Assembly: GCA_030694835.1 (NCBI GenBank)
Contig: JAUYUF010000313.1
Span: 1-7,616, forward strand
DNA length: 7,616 bases
Source: Flavobacteriaceae bacterium
Lineage (GTDB): Bacteria > Bacteroidota > Bacteroidia > Flavobacteriales > Flavobacteriaceae
Direction: 5' to 3'
A program made the translations under genes and the position numbers. Positions 1-6,477 of the stretch are shown here, one piece after another. The notes under the pieces were generated by a model, which ran no database searches, was not told the origin of the DNA, and saw nothing but the letters and a program-made list of their open reading frames with translations. The first letter of the stretch is position 1. Every line of letters starts with the position of its first letter.

Positions 1-22
1 AAAACAAATAAAATATTCACAT

Positions 23-586
23 ATGAAAATATTAGTTATTGATAATTACGACTCTTTTGTTTTTAACCTCGTTCATATTTTACATGAATTGGGTTTTAAC
101 CAAATTGATGTCCGTAAAAATGATCAAATACGCCTTGAAGAGGTTGATAATTACGATAAGATTTTATTGTCACCAGGACCCGGACTTCCCAAAAATGCAG
201 GAATTATGCCTGAAATAATTAAAACTTTTGGCACAAAAAAAAGCATCTTAGGCGTTTGTCTTGGGCATCAAGCCATTGCTGAATTTTTTGGCGGAAAACT
301 CATCAATCTAAAAGAACCTTTGCATGGAATTGCTTCAGCTATCAACATAAAAAAAACGGATTATTTGTTTGATAAAATTCCCACATCCTATAAAATTGGA
401 CATTATCACTCTTGGGTTGTGGCAAATGATTTACCCGCTGAATTGGAATGTATTGCTACTGATTCCAATCAAAATATTATGGCAATCAGACATAAAACTT
501 ATGATTTACGAGGAGTTCAATTTCATCCGGAATCGGTACTTACCGAACATGGAAAACAACTTATTTACAATTGGGCAAATCATTGA
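23..586 (+). CDS. trpG: Anthranilate synthase glutamine amidotransferase subunit (TrpG)
   Basis: This is the class I glutamine amidotransferase subunit of anthranilate synthase. It hydrolyses glutamine and passes ammonia to TrpE, which makes anthranilate from chorismate. The 187-residue length is normal for a stand-alone TrpG. Visible motifs are DNYDSF (7-12), the oxyanion-loop SPGPGLP (50-56), the nucleophile elbow GVCLGHQ (77-83) with catalytic Cys79, HSWVV (129-133), and GVQFHPES (164-171) with His168 and Glu170 completing the catalytic triad. The ATG at 23 starts directly at the conserved MKILVIDNYDSF, so the start is secure. There is no clear Shine-Dalgarno site, only A/T-rich DNA, as is usual in Bacteroidota. 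The same subunit type can serve aminodeoxychorismate synthase (PabA). The position at the head of trpDCFBA supports the tryptophan role, and trpE is expected just to the left of the window. Confidence 0.96.
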   Translation: MKILVIDNYDSFVFNLVHILHELGFNQIDVRKNDQIRLEEVDNYDKILLSPGPGLPKNAGIMPEIIKTFGTKKSILGVCLGHQAIAEFFGGKLINLKEPLHGIASAINIKKTDYLFDKIPTSYKIGHYHSWVVANDLPAELECIATDSNQNIMAIRHKTYDLRGVQFHPESVLTEHGKQLIYNWANH

Positions 587-609
587 GTTTTGAAATTTAT
601 TGGAGAAAA

Positions 610-639
610 ATGAATCAAACATTAATAATTTACAGATGA
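610..639 (+). other. Nine-codon mini-ORF in the trpG-trpD gap
   Basis: This is a short reading frame (MNQTLIIYR, then TGA) that begins at the first ATG after trpG, eight bases after the start of a GGAGAAAA stretch at 602-609. Its stop overlaps the preferred trpD start as ATGA (636-639), the same arrangement as the trpD-trpC and trpC-trpF junctions. It contains no tryptophan codon, so it is not an obvious attenuator leader. It could be a translated coupling peptide or coincidence in A/T-rich DNA. Sequence alone cannot decide, and no function is claimed. Confidence 0.25.
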
Positions 640-1628
640 AAGAAATACTGGAATATCTATATCAACATAAAACACTGAGCAAAGAAGAAGCTAAATCGGT
701 TTTGATCAATATCGCTTCGGGTCAATACAATCATAATCAAATTGCTTCTTTTCTCACGGCATTTATCATGCGAAATATTACGCTCAGTGAGTTAAATGGC
801 TTTAGAGAAGCGTTGCTTGAACTTTGTACACCGATTGATTTAGTCGCCTATGACCCGATTGATTTATGCGGAACCGGAGGCGATGGTAAAAATACTTTTA
901 ACATTTCTACTTTAGCTTCTTTTATAGTTGCAGGAGCCGGAATTTATGTAGCAAAACATGGAAACTACGGAGTTTCCTCTGTTTCCGGTTCTTCTAATGT
1001 TTTAGAATTTTTAGGGATCCAATTTCAAACAGATGAAACTATTTTAAGACATCAAATAGAAAATGCTAAAATTTGTTTTTTACATGCGCCCTTATTTCAT
1101 CCTGCGATGAAACATGTTGCTCCGGTTAGAAAAGAATTGGGCGTGAAAACATTTTTTAATATGTTAGGACCCTTGGTAAATCCAGCCAAACCAACAAAGC
1201 AAATGATTGGCGTTTTTAATTTAGAACTAGCTCGAATGTATCAATATCTTTTTCAAGAAGAAACCATGCAATACAGCATTGTGCATGCTTTAGATGGTTT
1301 TGATGAAATTTCATTGACGGGCGATTGTAAAATTATTTCCAACCGGGAAGAGAAAATTATTGATGCCTCTTACTTCGGATTTAAAAAAGTTGACTACAAA
1401 AATTTATCAGGCGGAAATTCCATTGAAAGTGCCGCTACTATTTTCATGGAAATTTTAAACGGAAAAGGAACTGATAGTCAAAACCAAGTGGTTTTAGCCA
1501 ATGCGGCAATTGCTGTAAAAACTTATTCACCTCTATTAACCATTGAAGAAAGTGTTGAAAAAGCGAAGGATTCACTCTTCGGATTAAAAGCGCTTCAATC
1601 TTTTAATACGCTAAAACAATTATCATGA
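636..1628 (+). CDS. trpD: Anthranilate phosphoribosyltransferase (TrpD)
   Basis: This enzyme transfers the phosphoribosyl group of PRPP to anthranilate, the second pathway step, in the cytoplasm. From the ATG at 636 it has 330 residues. Visible motifs are the PRPP loop GTGGDGKNTFNIST (79-92), KHGNYGVSS (107-115), SGSSNVLE (118-125), the anthranilate-site segment RKELGVKTFFNMLGPL (165-180), and the metal-binding DGFDE (220-224) with Asp223 and Glu224. The frame also opens upstream at a TTG (600), which would give 342 residues. I prefer 636 because the family fold starts at about MKEILEYLYQHKTLSKEEAK, the extra 12 residues (EKNESNINNLQ region) look unconserved, and TTG starts are rare in this group. 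The cost is a 49-base gap after trpG that contains a mini-ORF. The TGA overlaps the trpC ATG by four bases. Confidence 0.95.
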   Translation: MKEILEYLYQHKTLSKEEAKSVLINIASGQYNHNQIASFLTAFIMRNITLSELNGFREALLELCTPIDLVAYDPIDLCGTGGDGKNTFNISTLASFIVAGAGIYVAKHGNYGVSSVSGSSNVLEFLGIQFQTDETILRHQIENAKICFLHAPLFHPAMKHVAPVRKELGVKTFFNMLGPLVNPAKPTKQMIGVFNLELARMYQYLFQEETMQYSIVHALDGFDEISLTGDCKIISNREEKIIDASYFGFKKVDYKNLSGGNSIESAATIFMEILNGKGTDSQNQVVLANAAIAVKTYSPLLTIEESVEKAKDSLFGLKALQSFNTLKQLS

Positions 1629-2410
1629 CTATTTTAGACAGCATCAAACAACATCAATTAAAAGAATTGGCGCTTCAAAAAGTGTTAAATCCGATTCATT
1701 TATTGGAGAAATCTGCTCTTTTTAATACTGTACCAATTTCCTTAAAAAAAGCGATTCTCAATCTGGAACAAAACGGAATTATAGCCGAATTTAAACGAAA
1801 ATCGCCTTCAAAAGGAGCAATCAATCTCAATGCTGATGTCAAAAATATTACCACAGGATATATTGACTCAGGTGCTTCTGCCCTATCTATTCTTACTAAT
1901 CACCATTTTTTCGGAGCTCAAATTGATGATTTTAAAATAGCGAGGACATTTAATAATTGTCCCATTTTACGGAAAGATTTTATGTTAGATGAATATCAAA
2001 TCATCGAATCTAAATCGATGGGTGCTGATGTTATTTTGTTAATCGCTAAAATGCTGAGTCCAAAAGAAGTGCAAAAATTGGCAAAAACAGCCAAAGATAT
2101 CGGATTGGAGGTATTTCTTGAGCTGCAAAACCAAGAGGAAATTGATCGGTATCCATTTGATGATGTTGATTTAGTGGGAATCAACAACAGAAACCTCAAC
2201 ACTTTTAAAGTAGATCCTGAAAACAGTATAAAGTTAGCACAACAACTACCTTCATCTATTTTAAAAATTGCAGAAAGTGGTATTGAATCTGCCAAAACTA
2301 TTCAAACGCTGAAAGAAAATGGTTTCAACGGATTCCTCATTGGAGAATACTTTATGAGAACCGATAATCCTGCAGAAAAATGTCATGAATTAATTCAACA
2401 ACTAAAATGA
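1625..2410 (+). CDS. trpC: Indole-3-glycerol phosphate synthase (TrpC)
   Basis: This is a (beta/alpha)8-barrel enzyme that decarboxylates and cyclises carboxyphenylaminodeoxyribulose phosphate to indole-3-glycerol phosphate. At 261 residues it is a stand-alone enzyme, not the TrpC-TrpF fusion of enteric bacteria. Residues matching the known active site are Glu55 and Lys57 in EFKRKSPSKG (55-64), Lys117 in LRKDFM (115-120), Glu166 in LELQ (165-168), the GINNRNL strand (185-191), and Ser218 in AESGI (216-220). GFNGFLIGEYFM (233-244) forms the C-terminal phosphate-binding strand and loop. One mild oddity is LELQ where many family members have LEVH; the catalytic glutamate is kept. The start overlaps the trpD stop as ATGA, and the end overlaps the trpF ATG in the same way, which fits translational coupling. 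Confidence 0.96.
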   Translation: MTILDSIKQHQLKELALQKVLNPIHLLEKSALFNTVPISLKKAILNLEQNGIIAEFKRKSPSKGAINLNADVKNITTGYIDSGASALSILTNHHFFGAQIDDFKIARTFNNCPILRKDFMLDEYQIIESKSMGADVILLIAKMLSPKEVQKLAKTAKDIGLEVFLELQNQEEIDRYPFDDVDLVGINNRNLNTFKVDPENSIKLAQQLPSSILKIAESGIESAKTIQTLKENGFNGFLIGEYFMRTDNPAEKCHELIQQLK

Positions 2411-3039
2411 TACAAATAAAGATTTGCGGCATGAAATATCCTCAAAATATAGCGGAAATTGCGAGTTTAAAACCAGATTTGATGGGATTTATTTTTTATG
2501 AAAATTCTGCTCGATTTATAGGTAATCAATTATCAAAAGCTACTTTTCAATCCATTCCTACATCAACCAAAAAAGTAGCCGTTTTTGTGAATGAGTCCAT
2601 TGAAAATATTGAAGAAATATATCAAACCTATCTTTTTGATTTTATTCAATTACACGGCCATGAAACACCTGAATTTTGTAAAAAACTCAACAACAAAGGC
2701 ATCAATATCATCAAAGCATTTGCTGTAAATGAAGATTTTGATTTTACTGTTTTAGATGATTTTGAATCCTATTGCGAGCTGTTTTTATTTGATACCAAAG
2801 GAAATCATTTCGGCGGAAATGGAGTAAGCTTTGATTGGAATCTACTTCAAAATTATCATTTAAATACCCCATTTTTTTTGAGTGGAGGCATCGGTTTAGA
2901 AAATATTCAAGCTGCTTTGAATTTTAAACATCCGTTGCTGTTTGGATTGGATCTTAACAGCCGATTAGAATTAAAGCCAGTACTTAAATCAGTAGAAATT
3001 ACATCACAAATTATTAATACCATACGAACTTATGAATAG
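2407..3039 (+). CDS. trpF: Phosphoribosylanthranilate isomerase (TrpF)
   Basis: This (beta/alpha)8-barrel enzyme carries out the Amadori rearrangement of phosphoribosylanthranilate to carboxyphenylaminodeoxyribulose phosphate, the substrate of TrpC. Its 210 residues are typical of the monofunctional enzyme. The general base Cys7 lies in KICGM (5-9) and the general acid Asp129 in FDTKG (128-132). QLHGHE (81-86), LSGGIGLENI (158-167) and DLNSRLE (182-188) form substrate and phosphate-binding strands. The last differs from the DVNSGVE-like form common in other phyla and, from memory, resembles Bacteroidota versions. The gene sits between trpC (ATGA overlap) and trpB (8-base overlap). It is functionally adjacent to TrpC although translated separately. 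Confidence 0.95.
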   Translation: MIQIKICGMKYPQNIAEIASLKPDLMGFIFYENSARFIGNQLSKATFQSIPTSTKKVAVFVNESIENIEEIYQTYLFDFIQLHGHETPEFCKKLNNKGINIIKAFAVNEDFDFTVLDDFESYCELFLFDTKGNHFGGNGVSFDWNLLQNYHLNTPFFLSGGIGLENIQAALNFKHPLLFGLDLNSRLELKPVLKSVEITSQIINTIRTYE

Positions 3040-4222
3040 TATTCATCCTGATAAAAATGGATTTTATGGCGAATTTGGAGGCGCTTTTATTCCCGAAATG
3101 CTCTATCCAAACATCCAAGAATTACAAGAACAATATCTCGGTATTATCAACACCACTGAGTTTCAACAAGAGTTTCAATCGCTGTTGAAAGATTATGTTG
3201 GAAGACCAACGCCACTATTTTACTCTAAAAATTTGTCAGCAGAATTTGGCGCCCATATCTATTTAAAACGCGAAGATTTAAATCACACCGGAGCCCATAA
3301 AATCAACAACACAATTGGTCAAATTTTATTAGCCAAACGGCTTCATAAAAAACGAATTATTGCTGAAACTGGTGCCGGACAACACGGCGTTGCTACAGCA
3401 ACTGCTTGTGCTTTGGCTGGAATTGATTGCACTATTTTTATGGGTGAAATAGATATCCAACGACAAATGCCAAATGTAGAACGCATGAAATTACTCGGCG
3501 CAAAAGTTGTCCCTGCAACAAGCGGAAGTAAAACTCTGAAAGATGCTACCAATGAGGCCATTCGTGAATGGATTAACAATCCGGTAGATACGCATTACAT
3601 CATCGGTTCTGTTGTTGGCCCACATCCTTATCCTGATTTGGTGGCGCGATTTCAATCAGTCATCAGTCAAGAAATAAAACAGCAGCTTTTTGAAAAAACA
3701 GGAGATGAAAATCCGGATTATATCATTGCATGCATAGGAGGCGGAAGTAATGCCATTGGCGCTTTCTATCATTTTATCGATAATGGAAAAACGAAACTCA
3801 TTGCAGTTGAAGCAGGCGGAGAAGGCATCAATTCGGGCAAAACTGCCGCGACTATCGCGCTCGGTAAAAAGGGAATTATTCACGGCAGTAAAACTTATTT
3901 AATTCAAACTGAAGATGGGCAAATTATTGAACCACATTCCATTTCTGCCGGATTGGATTATCCCGGAATTGGTCCAATTCATGCTTATTTACATGATACA
4001 GGTAAAGCAATAGTTGTAAATATTACAGATATTGAAGCAATAGAAGCAGCTTTTTATTTATCCAGAAAAGATGGAATTATTCCGGCATTAGAATCCGCGC
4101 ATGCTTTGGCTTACTTAAAAAAAATGAAATTTAAATCGGATGATGTTGTCATCGTAAACTTATCGGGCAGAGGTGATAAAGATATGAGCACTTATCAAAA
4201 ATTCATGAATTATGAGCACTAG
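3032..4222 (+). CDS. trpB: Tryptophan synthase beta subunit (TrpB)
   Basis: This PLP enzyme condenses indole with L-serine to give tryptophan. It forms the alpha2-beta2 complex with TrpA and receives indole through an internal tunnel. The 396 residues and sequence match the common TrpB1 class. Residues seen are the PLP-binding Lys90 in HTGAHKINN (85-93), Glu112 in AETGAGQHG (111-119), the PLP-phosphate loop GGGSNA (236-241), Asp309 in SAGLDYPGIGP (305-315), Glu354 in PALESAHA (351-358), and Ser378 in NLSGRGDKD (376-384). These positions correspond to the well-studied Salmonella enzyme residues. The ATG lies inside the last codons of trpF and the stop lies inside trpA (11-base overlap), so translation of the two synthase subunits is probably linked. 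No damage or missing key residue was seen. Confidence 0.97.
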   Translation: MNSIHPDKNGFYGEFGGAFIPEMLYPNIQELQEQYLGIINTTEFQQEFQSLLKDYVGRPTPLFYSKNLSAEFGAHIYLKREDLNHTGAHKINNTIGQILLAKRLHKKRIIAETGAGQHGVATATACALAGIDCTIFMGEIDIQRQMPNVERMKLLGAKVVPATSGSKTLKDATNEAIREWINNPVDTHYIIGSVVGPHPYPDLVARFQSVISQEIKQQLFEKTGDENPDYIIACIGGGSNAIGAFYHFIDNGKTKLIAVEAGGEGINSGKTAATIALGKKGIIHGSKTYLIQTEDGQIIEPHSISAGLDYPGIGPIHAYLHDTGKAIVVNITDIEAIEAAFYLSRKDGIIPALESAHALAYLKKMKFKSDDVVIVNLSGRGDKDMSTYQKFMNYEH

Positions 4223-4982
4223 AATTCAGCAACTTTTCAGCAAAAAGAACCGAAAAATCCTTTCGATTTATTTTACCGCCGGATATCCAACATTAAATGG
4301 CACCATAGAAATCATCCAAAATTTAGCGGACGCCGGAGTCGATTTAATTGAAATAGGTTTTCCTTTTTCTGACCCACTGGCAGATGGTCCTGTCATCCAG
4401 CAAAGCAGTCAAAAAGCGATTGAAAATGGGATGACTTTGAAATTACTTTTTGAGCAACTCAAAAATATCAGGCAACAAACCAATATTCCAATTATTTTGA
4501 TGGGTTATCTCAATCCTGTTTTACAATTTGGAGTAGAAGAATTTATTGAAAAATGTGCAGAAGTTGGTATTGATGGAGTCATCATTCCAGATTTACCGGT
4601 GGATTATTATGAAGCCCATTTTAAAAATCTTTTCCGAAAAAATGGAATATCTAATATTCTACTCATCACTCCAGAAACAAATAGTGCAAGAGTTCAAATG
4701 ATTGATGCGCTTTCTGATGGATTTATTTATATGGTTTCTTCCAATAGTATTACAGGATCTGAAAATAATTTGGCTCATCAATCTGATTATTTTAATCGGA
4801 TAAACCAATTAAATTTAACCAATCCAACCTTGATAGGTTTCGGAATTCACGATAAACAAACCTTTGAAAGTGCTTGTAAAAATAGTTCTGGAGCCATCAT
4901 TGGAAGTGCTTTTGTAAAACATCTCACAACTTATGGCGCTTCAAAAGAATCCATTTCTGAGTTTGTAAAAAAGTTTAAATAA
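4212..4982 (+). CDS. trpA: Tryptophan synthase alpha subunit (TrpA)
   Basis: This subunit cleaves indole-3-glycerol phosphate to indole and glyceraldehyde 3-phosphate and channels indole to TrpB. At 256 residues it is slightly shorter than the enteric enzyme (268). The catalytic acids are Glu47 and Asp58 within DLIEIGFPFSDPLADGP (44-60), matching Glu49 and Asp60 of Salmonella. MGYLNPV (97-103), PDLP (126-129), the loop-6 segment with ITGSEN (180-185, Thr181 matching Thr183), GFGIHD (209-214) and GAIIGSAFV (227-235) complete the barrel and phosphate site. It is the last recognisable trp gene. No hairpin terminator follows its TAA, and the next gene on the same strand starts 95 bases later. Confidence 0.96.
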   Translation: MSTRIQQLFSKKNRKILSIYFTAGYPTLNGTIEIIQNLADAGVDLIEIGFPFSDPLADGPVIQQSSQKAIENGMTLKLLFEQLKNIRQQTNIPIILMGYLNPVLQFGVEEFIEKCAEVGIDGVIIPDLPVDYYEAHFKNLFRKNGISNILLITPETNSARVQMIDALSDGFIYMVSSNSITGSENNLAHQSDYFNRINQLNLTNPTLIGFGIHDKQTFESACKNSSGAIIGSAFVKHLTTYGASKESISEFVKKFK

Positions 4983-5038
4983 TTTCAATGATTCTTGGTT
5001 GATTAATTTTCAATTTTACTCATTCACAAACTTTTATG

Positions 5039-5046
5039 TATCTTTA
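5039..5046 (+). promoter_or_regulatory. Possible -7 box upstream of the CDGSH gene
   Basis: TATCTTTA resembles the Bacteroidota -7 element TAnnTTTG with one mismatch, 31 bases before the ATG at 5078. The same octamer occurs in the better promoter candidate before the SPFH gene (6445-6452). No convincing TTG at -33 lies at the right distance: the nearest candidates (4995-4997, 4999-5001) are too far upstream. It is therefore a weak internal promoter candidate. Read-through from trpA is equally possible. Confidence 0.3.
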
Positions 5047-5077
5047 AGAATATTCTAACAATTTAAATTAAGAAACT

Positions 5078-5314
5078 ATGAATTTACCAAAAAGAGCTGG
5101 AGATAAACCTACAAAAATTACTTTAGAAGCAGAAAAAAAATATGCTTGGTGTAGTTGTGGTTTATCAGAAAATCAACCATTTTGTGATGGAAAACACAAA
5201 GGAAGTGGAATGAGTCCGCATGTTTTTAGCGTTGAAACTGAATCAACAAAAAATTTATGTAATTGTAAAGCAACTAATAATCATCCATATTGTGATGGTT
5301 CACATCATCAATAA
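5078..5314 (+). CDS. Tandem CDGSH-type [2Fe-2S] iron-sulfur protein
   Basis: This is a small protein with two CDGSH (mitoNEET-type zinc-finger-like) iron-sulfur modules in 78 residues. Each binds a [2Fe-2S] cluster through three cysteines and one histidine. Module one has Cys25, Cys27, Cys36 and His40 (ending CDGKH). Module two has Cys61, Cys63, Cys72 and His76 (ending CDGSH). This compact double-domain layout matches the CISD3/MiNT-like class, where one chain folds like a CISD1 dimer. No signal peptide or membrane segment is visible, so it should be cytoplasmic. Bacterial members are generally thought to act in electron or cluster transfer, but the partner cannot be told from the sequence. 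It lies 95 bases after trpA on the same strand and is followed by a strong terminator, so it may be co-transcribed with trp. I know of no established role in tryptophan synthesis. The A/T-rich ATG context matches the neighbours. Confidence 0.93.
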   Translation: MNLPKRAGDKPTKITLEAEKKYAWCSCGLSENQPFCDGKHKGSGMSPHVFSVETESTKNLCNCKATNNHPYCDGSHHQ

Positions 5315-5318
5315 AATA

Positions 5319-5346
5319 AAAAAGTACTGAAAACTCAGTACTTTTT
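5319..5346 (+). terminator. Intrinsic terminator, possibly bidirectional
   Basis: This is a perfect 12-bp inverted repeat: AAAAAGTACTGA (5319-5330), loop AAAC (5331-5334), TCAGTACTTTTT (5335-5346). It begins five bases after the CDGSH stop codon. The T run on the right and the A run on the left let it act on + strand transcripts and possibly on - strand ones too. It is the first clear terminator downstream of trpA, so it probably ends the trp/CDGSH transcript. From the other side it could stop leftward transcripts from the nuclease gene, whose coding end is about 190 bases away. Confidence 0.85.
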
Positions 5347-5537
5347 AAAATCCTAACTAAAAAATCAAAACTTTTAATTCTTGAAGAAACTGTGAAACGG
5401 GTACTTCAATATTGTTGTATTACTTAAACCGTAATTTATAATTCATTTTTTGTTTGATAAAATTACTGATTAAAAATATGACAGTATGTTAAAGGAATTA
5501 TAAAATTCTGATAATTAATAGTTGTTAAATTGTTGAA
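5347..5537. other. Intergenic stretch with no recognisable gene
   Basis: This A/T-rich spacer lies between convergent genes. I see no start-to-stop reading frame of useful length and no RNA gene. Two weak inverted repeats exist: TTGAAG/CTTCAA (5381-5386 and 5404-5409, 17-base loop) and GAATT/AATTC (5495-5499 and 5504-5508, 4-base loop). Neither has a strong G+C stem. On the - strand a 20-codon stretch (5360-5419), followed by a TAG at 5357-5359, reads as protein-like but has no start codon. Confidence 0.6.
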
Positions 5538-6326
5538 TTACACAAAAATATCGTTCAGCACTTTTGCCAATCGAATGCCACCTTTTTGCAATTGAGTTCT
5601 AACCAAATCCATTTGTTCATAAGCATATTCATACCCTAAATTTTGACCAACTTCTACAGAAGCATAAACTTTTGGCGTTAATTGATGGGTTTCTGCTAAC
5701 CAATCTGCAATAGTTCCTTTTTCCCATTCTTTAATCTGACCTTGAGAAACTTTTTTTCTATTTGAAGCCAACTCTGTATAAGTCATCCCAAAATGATCAA
5801 TTAAATTAGAATCCCAAACTCGGTGTAAATTGGTGCCCGATTTAAACCATTGTAATTGTATGGTGTTTCCACCTTTATCTTCTACCCTACCCACATGCAT
5901 CGGTTGGTGTAAATCGCCCATCAAATGCACCAATATTTTTAAATGAAAAATTTGATCATCTTCTGATGTATTTTTATTTTTCAACTTATCTATACAAGTG
6001 ATAATCGCTTTATAAATATCACCTTCTGGATTTTTTTCTGATTGTTCATACTTTACATCAAATGGCATATTGATATAATGCCAAGGGTCTAAATGTTTGA
6101 ATCTTTTATCAGATTTAATATCATCGCCAAAGGTAGAAACCAAGGCCAAACTCTCTCCATTTAATAATTTGCTAATCTTATTTTCTGCAGATTTATTTAG
6201 GTATTCTTGTGCTATTGCACCAACAGTTCTATGACCTGTTGCGCCCCAATTTGGGTTATTTGCAAATGAATTTTGTGTTCCTATAAATAGGAAGGAAATT
6301 AATATTGATAAAAATAATTTTTTCAT
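5538..6326 (-). CDS. Secreted S1/P1-family zinc-dependent nuclease
   Basis: This is an S1/P1 nuclease family protein, a trinuclear-zinc phosphodiesterase acting on single-stranded nucleic acids and often 3'-nucleotides. It has 262 residues. An N-terminal signal peptide is visible: MKK, a hydrophobic core (about 4-16), and a probable cleavage after Ala22 in NSFA. Exported nutrient-scavenging nucleases of this type are common in Bacteroidota. All nine zinc-ligand positions of nuclease P1 can be placed: Trp27, His32 (in GHRTVG), Asp68 (FGDD, replacing the usual WAD), His83 (PWHYINMP), His134, Asp138 and His144 (HLMGDLHQPMH), and His168 and Asp172 (HRVWDSNLID). The conserved P1 tryptophan is normally the mature N-terminus; here it lies about five residues after the predicted cleavage. 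The gene is alone on its strand, convergent with the CDGSH gene and divergent from the SPFH gene. I found no clear promoter for it in the 151-bp spacer. Substrate preference is not determinable here. Confidence 0.93.
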   Translation of the reverse strand: MKKLFLSILISFLFIGTQNSFANNPNWGATGHRTVGAIAQEYLNKSAENKISKLLNGESLALVSTFGDDIKSDKRFKHLDPWHYINMPFDVKYEQSEKNPEGDIYKAIITCIDKLKNKNTSEDDQIFHLKILVHLMGDLHQPMHVGRVEDKGGNTIQLQWFKSGTNLHRVWDSNLIDHFGMTYTELASNRKKVSQGQIKEWEKGTIADWLAETHQLTPKVYASVEVGQNLGYEYAYEQMDLVRTQLQKGGIRLAKVLNDIFV

Positions 6327-6421
6327 GGATTGCTTTTTTAATGATTTGATGAGAATTATTATTTACTTTTTTAAGGATGAATTTTTGGCTAATTTATGAA
6401 ATAAGTATTAAATAAAATTTA

Positions 6422-6452
6422 TTTGATTTATTAAAATATATTTATATCTTTA
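6422..6452 (+). promoter_or_regulatory. Candidate Bacteroidota-type promoter for the SPFH gene
   Basis: TTTG (6422-6425), then 19 bases, then TATCTTTA (6445-6452). This fits the Bacteroidota vegetative pattern of a -33 TTTG/TTG and a -7 TAnnTTTG, with one mismatch in the second box. It would start transcription near 6458-6460, about 20 bases before the SPFH ATG. A perfect palindromic stretch, AAATAAA-A-TTTATTT (6410-6424), overlaps the -33 box. It might be an operator or simply low-complexity A/T DNA. Confidence 0.5.
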
Positions 6453-6470
6453 TGATATCATTATAATATC
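6444..6470 (+). repeat. Three ATATC repeats at 11-base spacing
   Basis: ATATC occurs at 6444-6448, 6455-6459 and 6466-6470, each exactly 11 bases from the next, about one helical turn. The second copy lies in the palindrome TGATATCA (6453-6460). The array starts inside the candidate -7 box and runs toward the SPFH start codon, where a binding site for a repressor could act. In DNA this A/T-rich, a chance origin remains quite possible. Confidence 0.4.
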
Positions 6471-6477
6471 AACTATC

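Noticed and set aside
1..22. Possible end of an upstream gene (TAA at 9-11, in a frame reading N-K-stop)
   Set aside because: Only two codons are visible. It could be the last codons of trpE, as the operon order suggests, but there is not enough sequence to call it.
369..593. 74-codon frame inside trpG
   Set aside because: It overlaps trpG in another frame and carries no recognisable motif, while trpG has a complete catalytic triad.
600..635. TTG-started 12-residue N-terminal extension of TrpD
   Set aside because: The extension looks unconserved, TTG starts are uncommon in this group, and the family-like start is the ATG at 636. It is kept as an alternative in the trpD entry.
1996..2295. 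99-codon antisense frame within trpC (similar ones lie in trpB at 3343-3579 and 3656-3883)
   Set aside because: These are antisense shadows of highly conserved genes, with no motif and no promoter.
23..4982. trp attenuator or leader peptide
   Set aside because: The operon promoter and any leader would lie upstream of trpE, outside the window. No tryptophan-rich leader or attenuator hairpin is visible here.
5494..5509. Hairpin GAATT/AATTC as a terminator for the nuclease gene
   Set aside because: The stem is only five mostly A-T pairs and has no proper T tract on the - strand. The 5319-5346 hairpin is a far better terminator.
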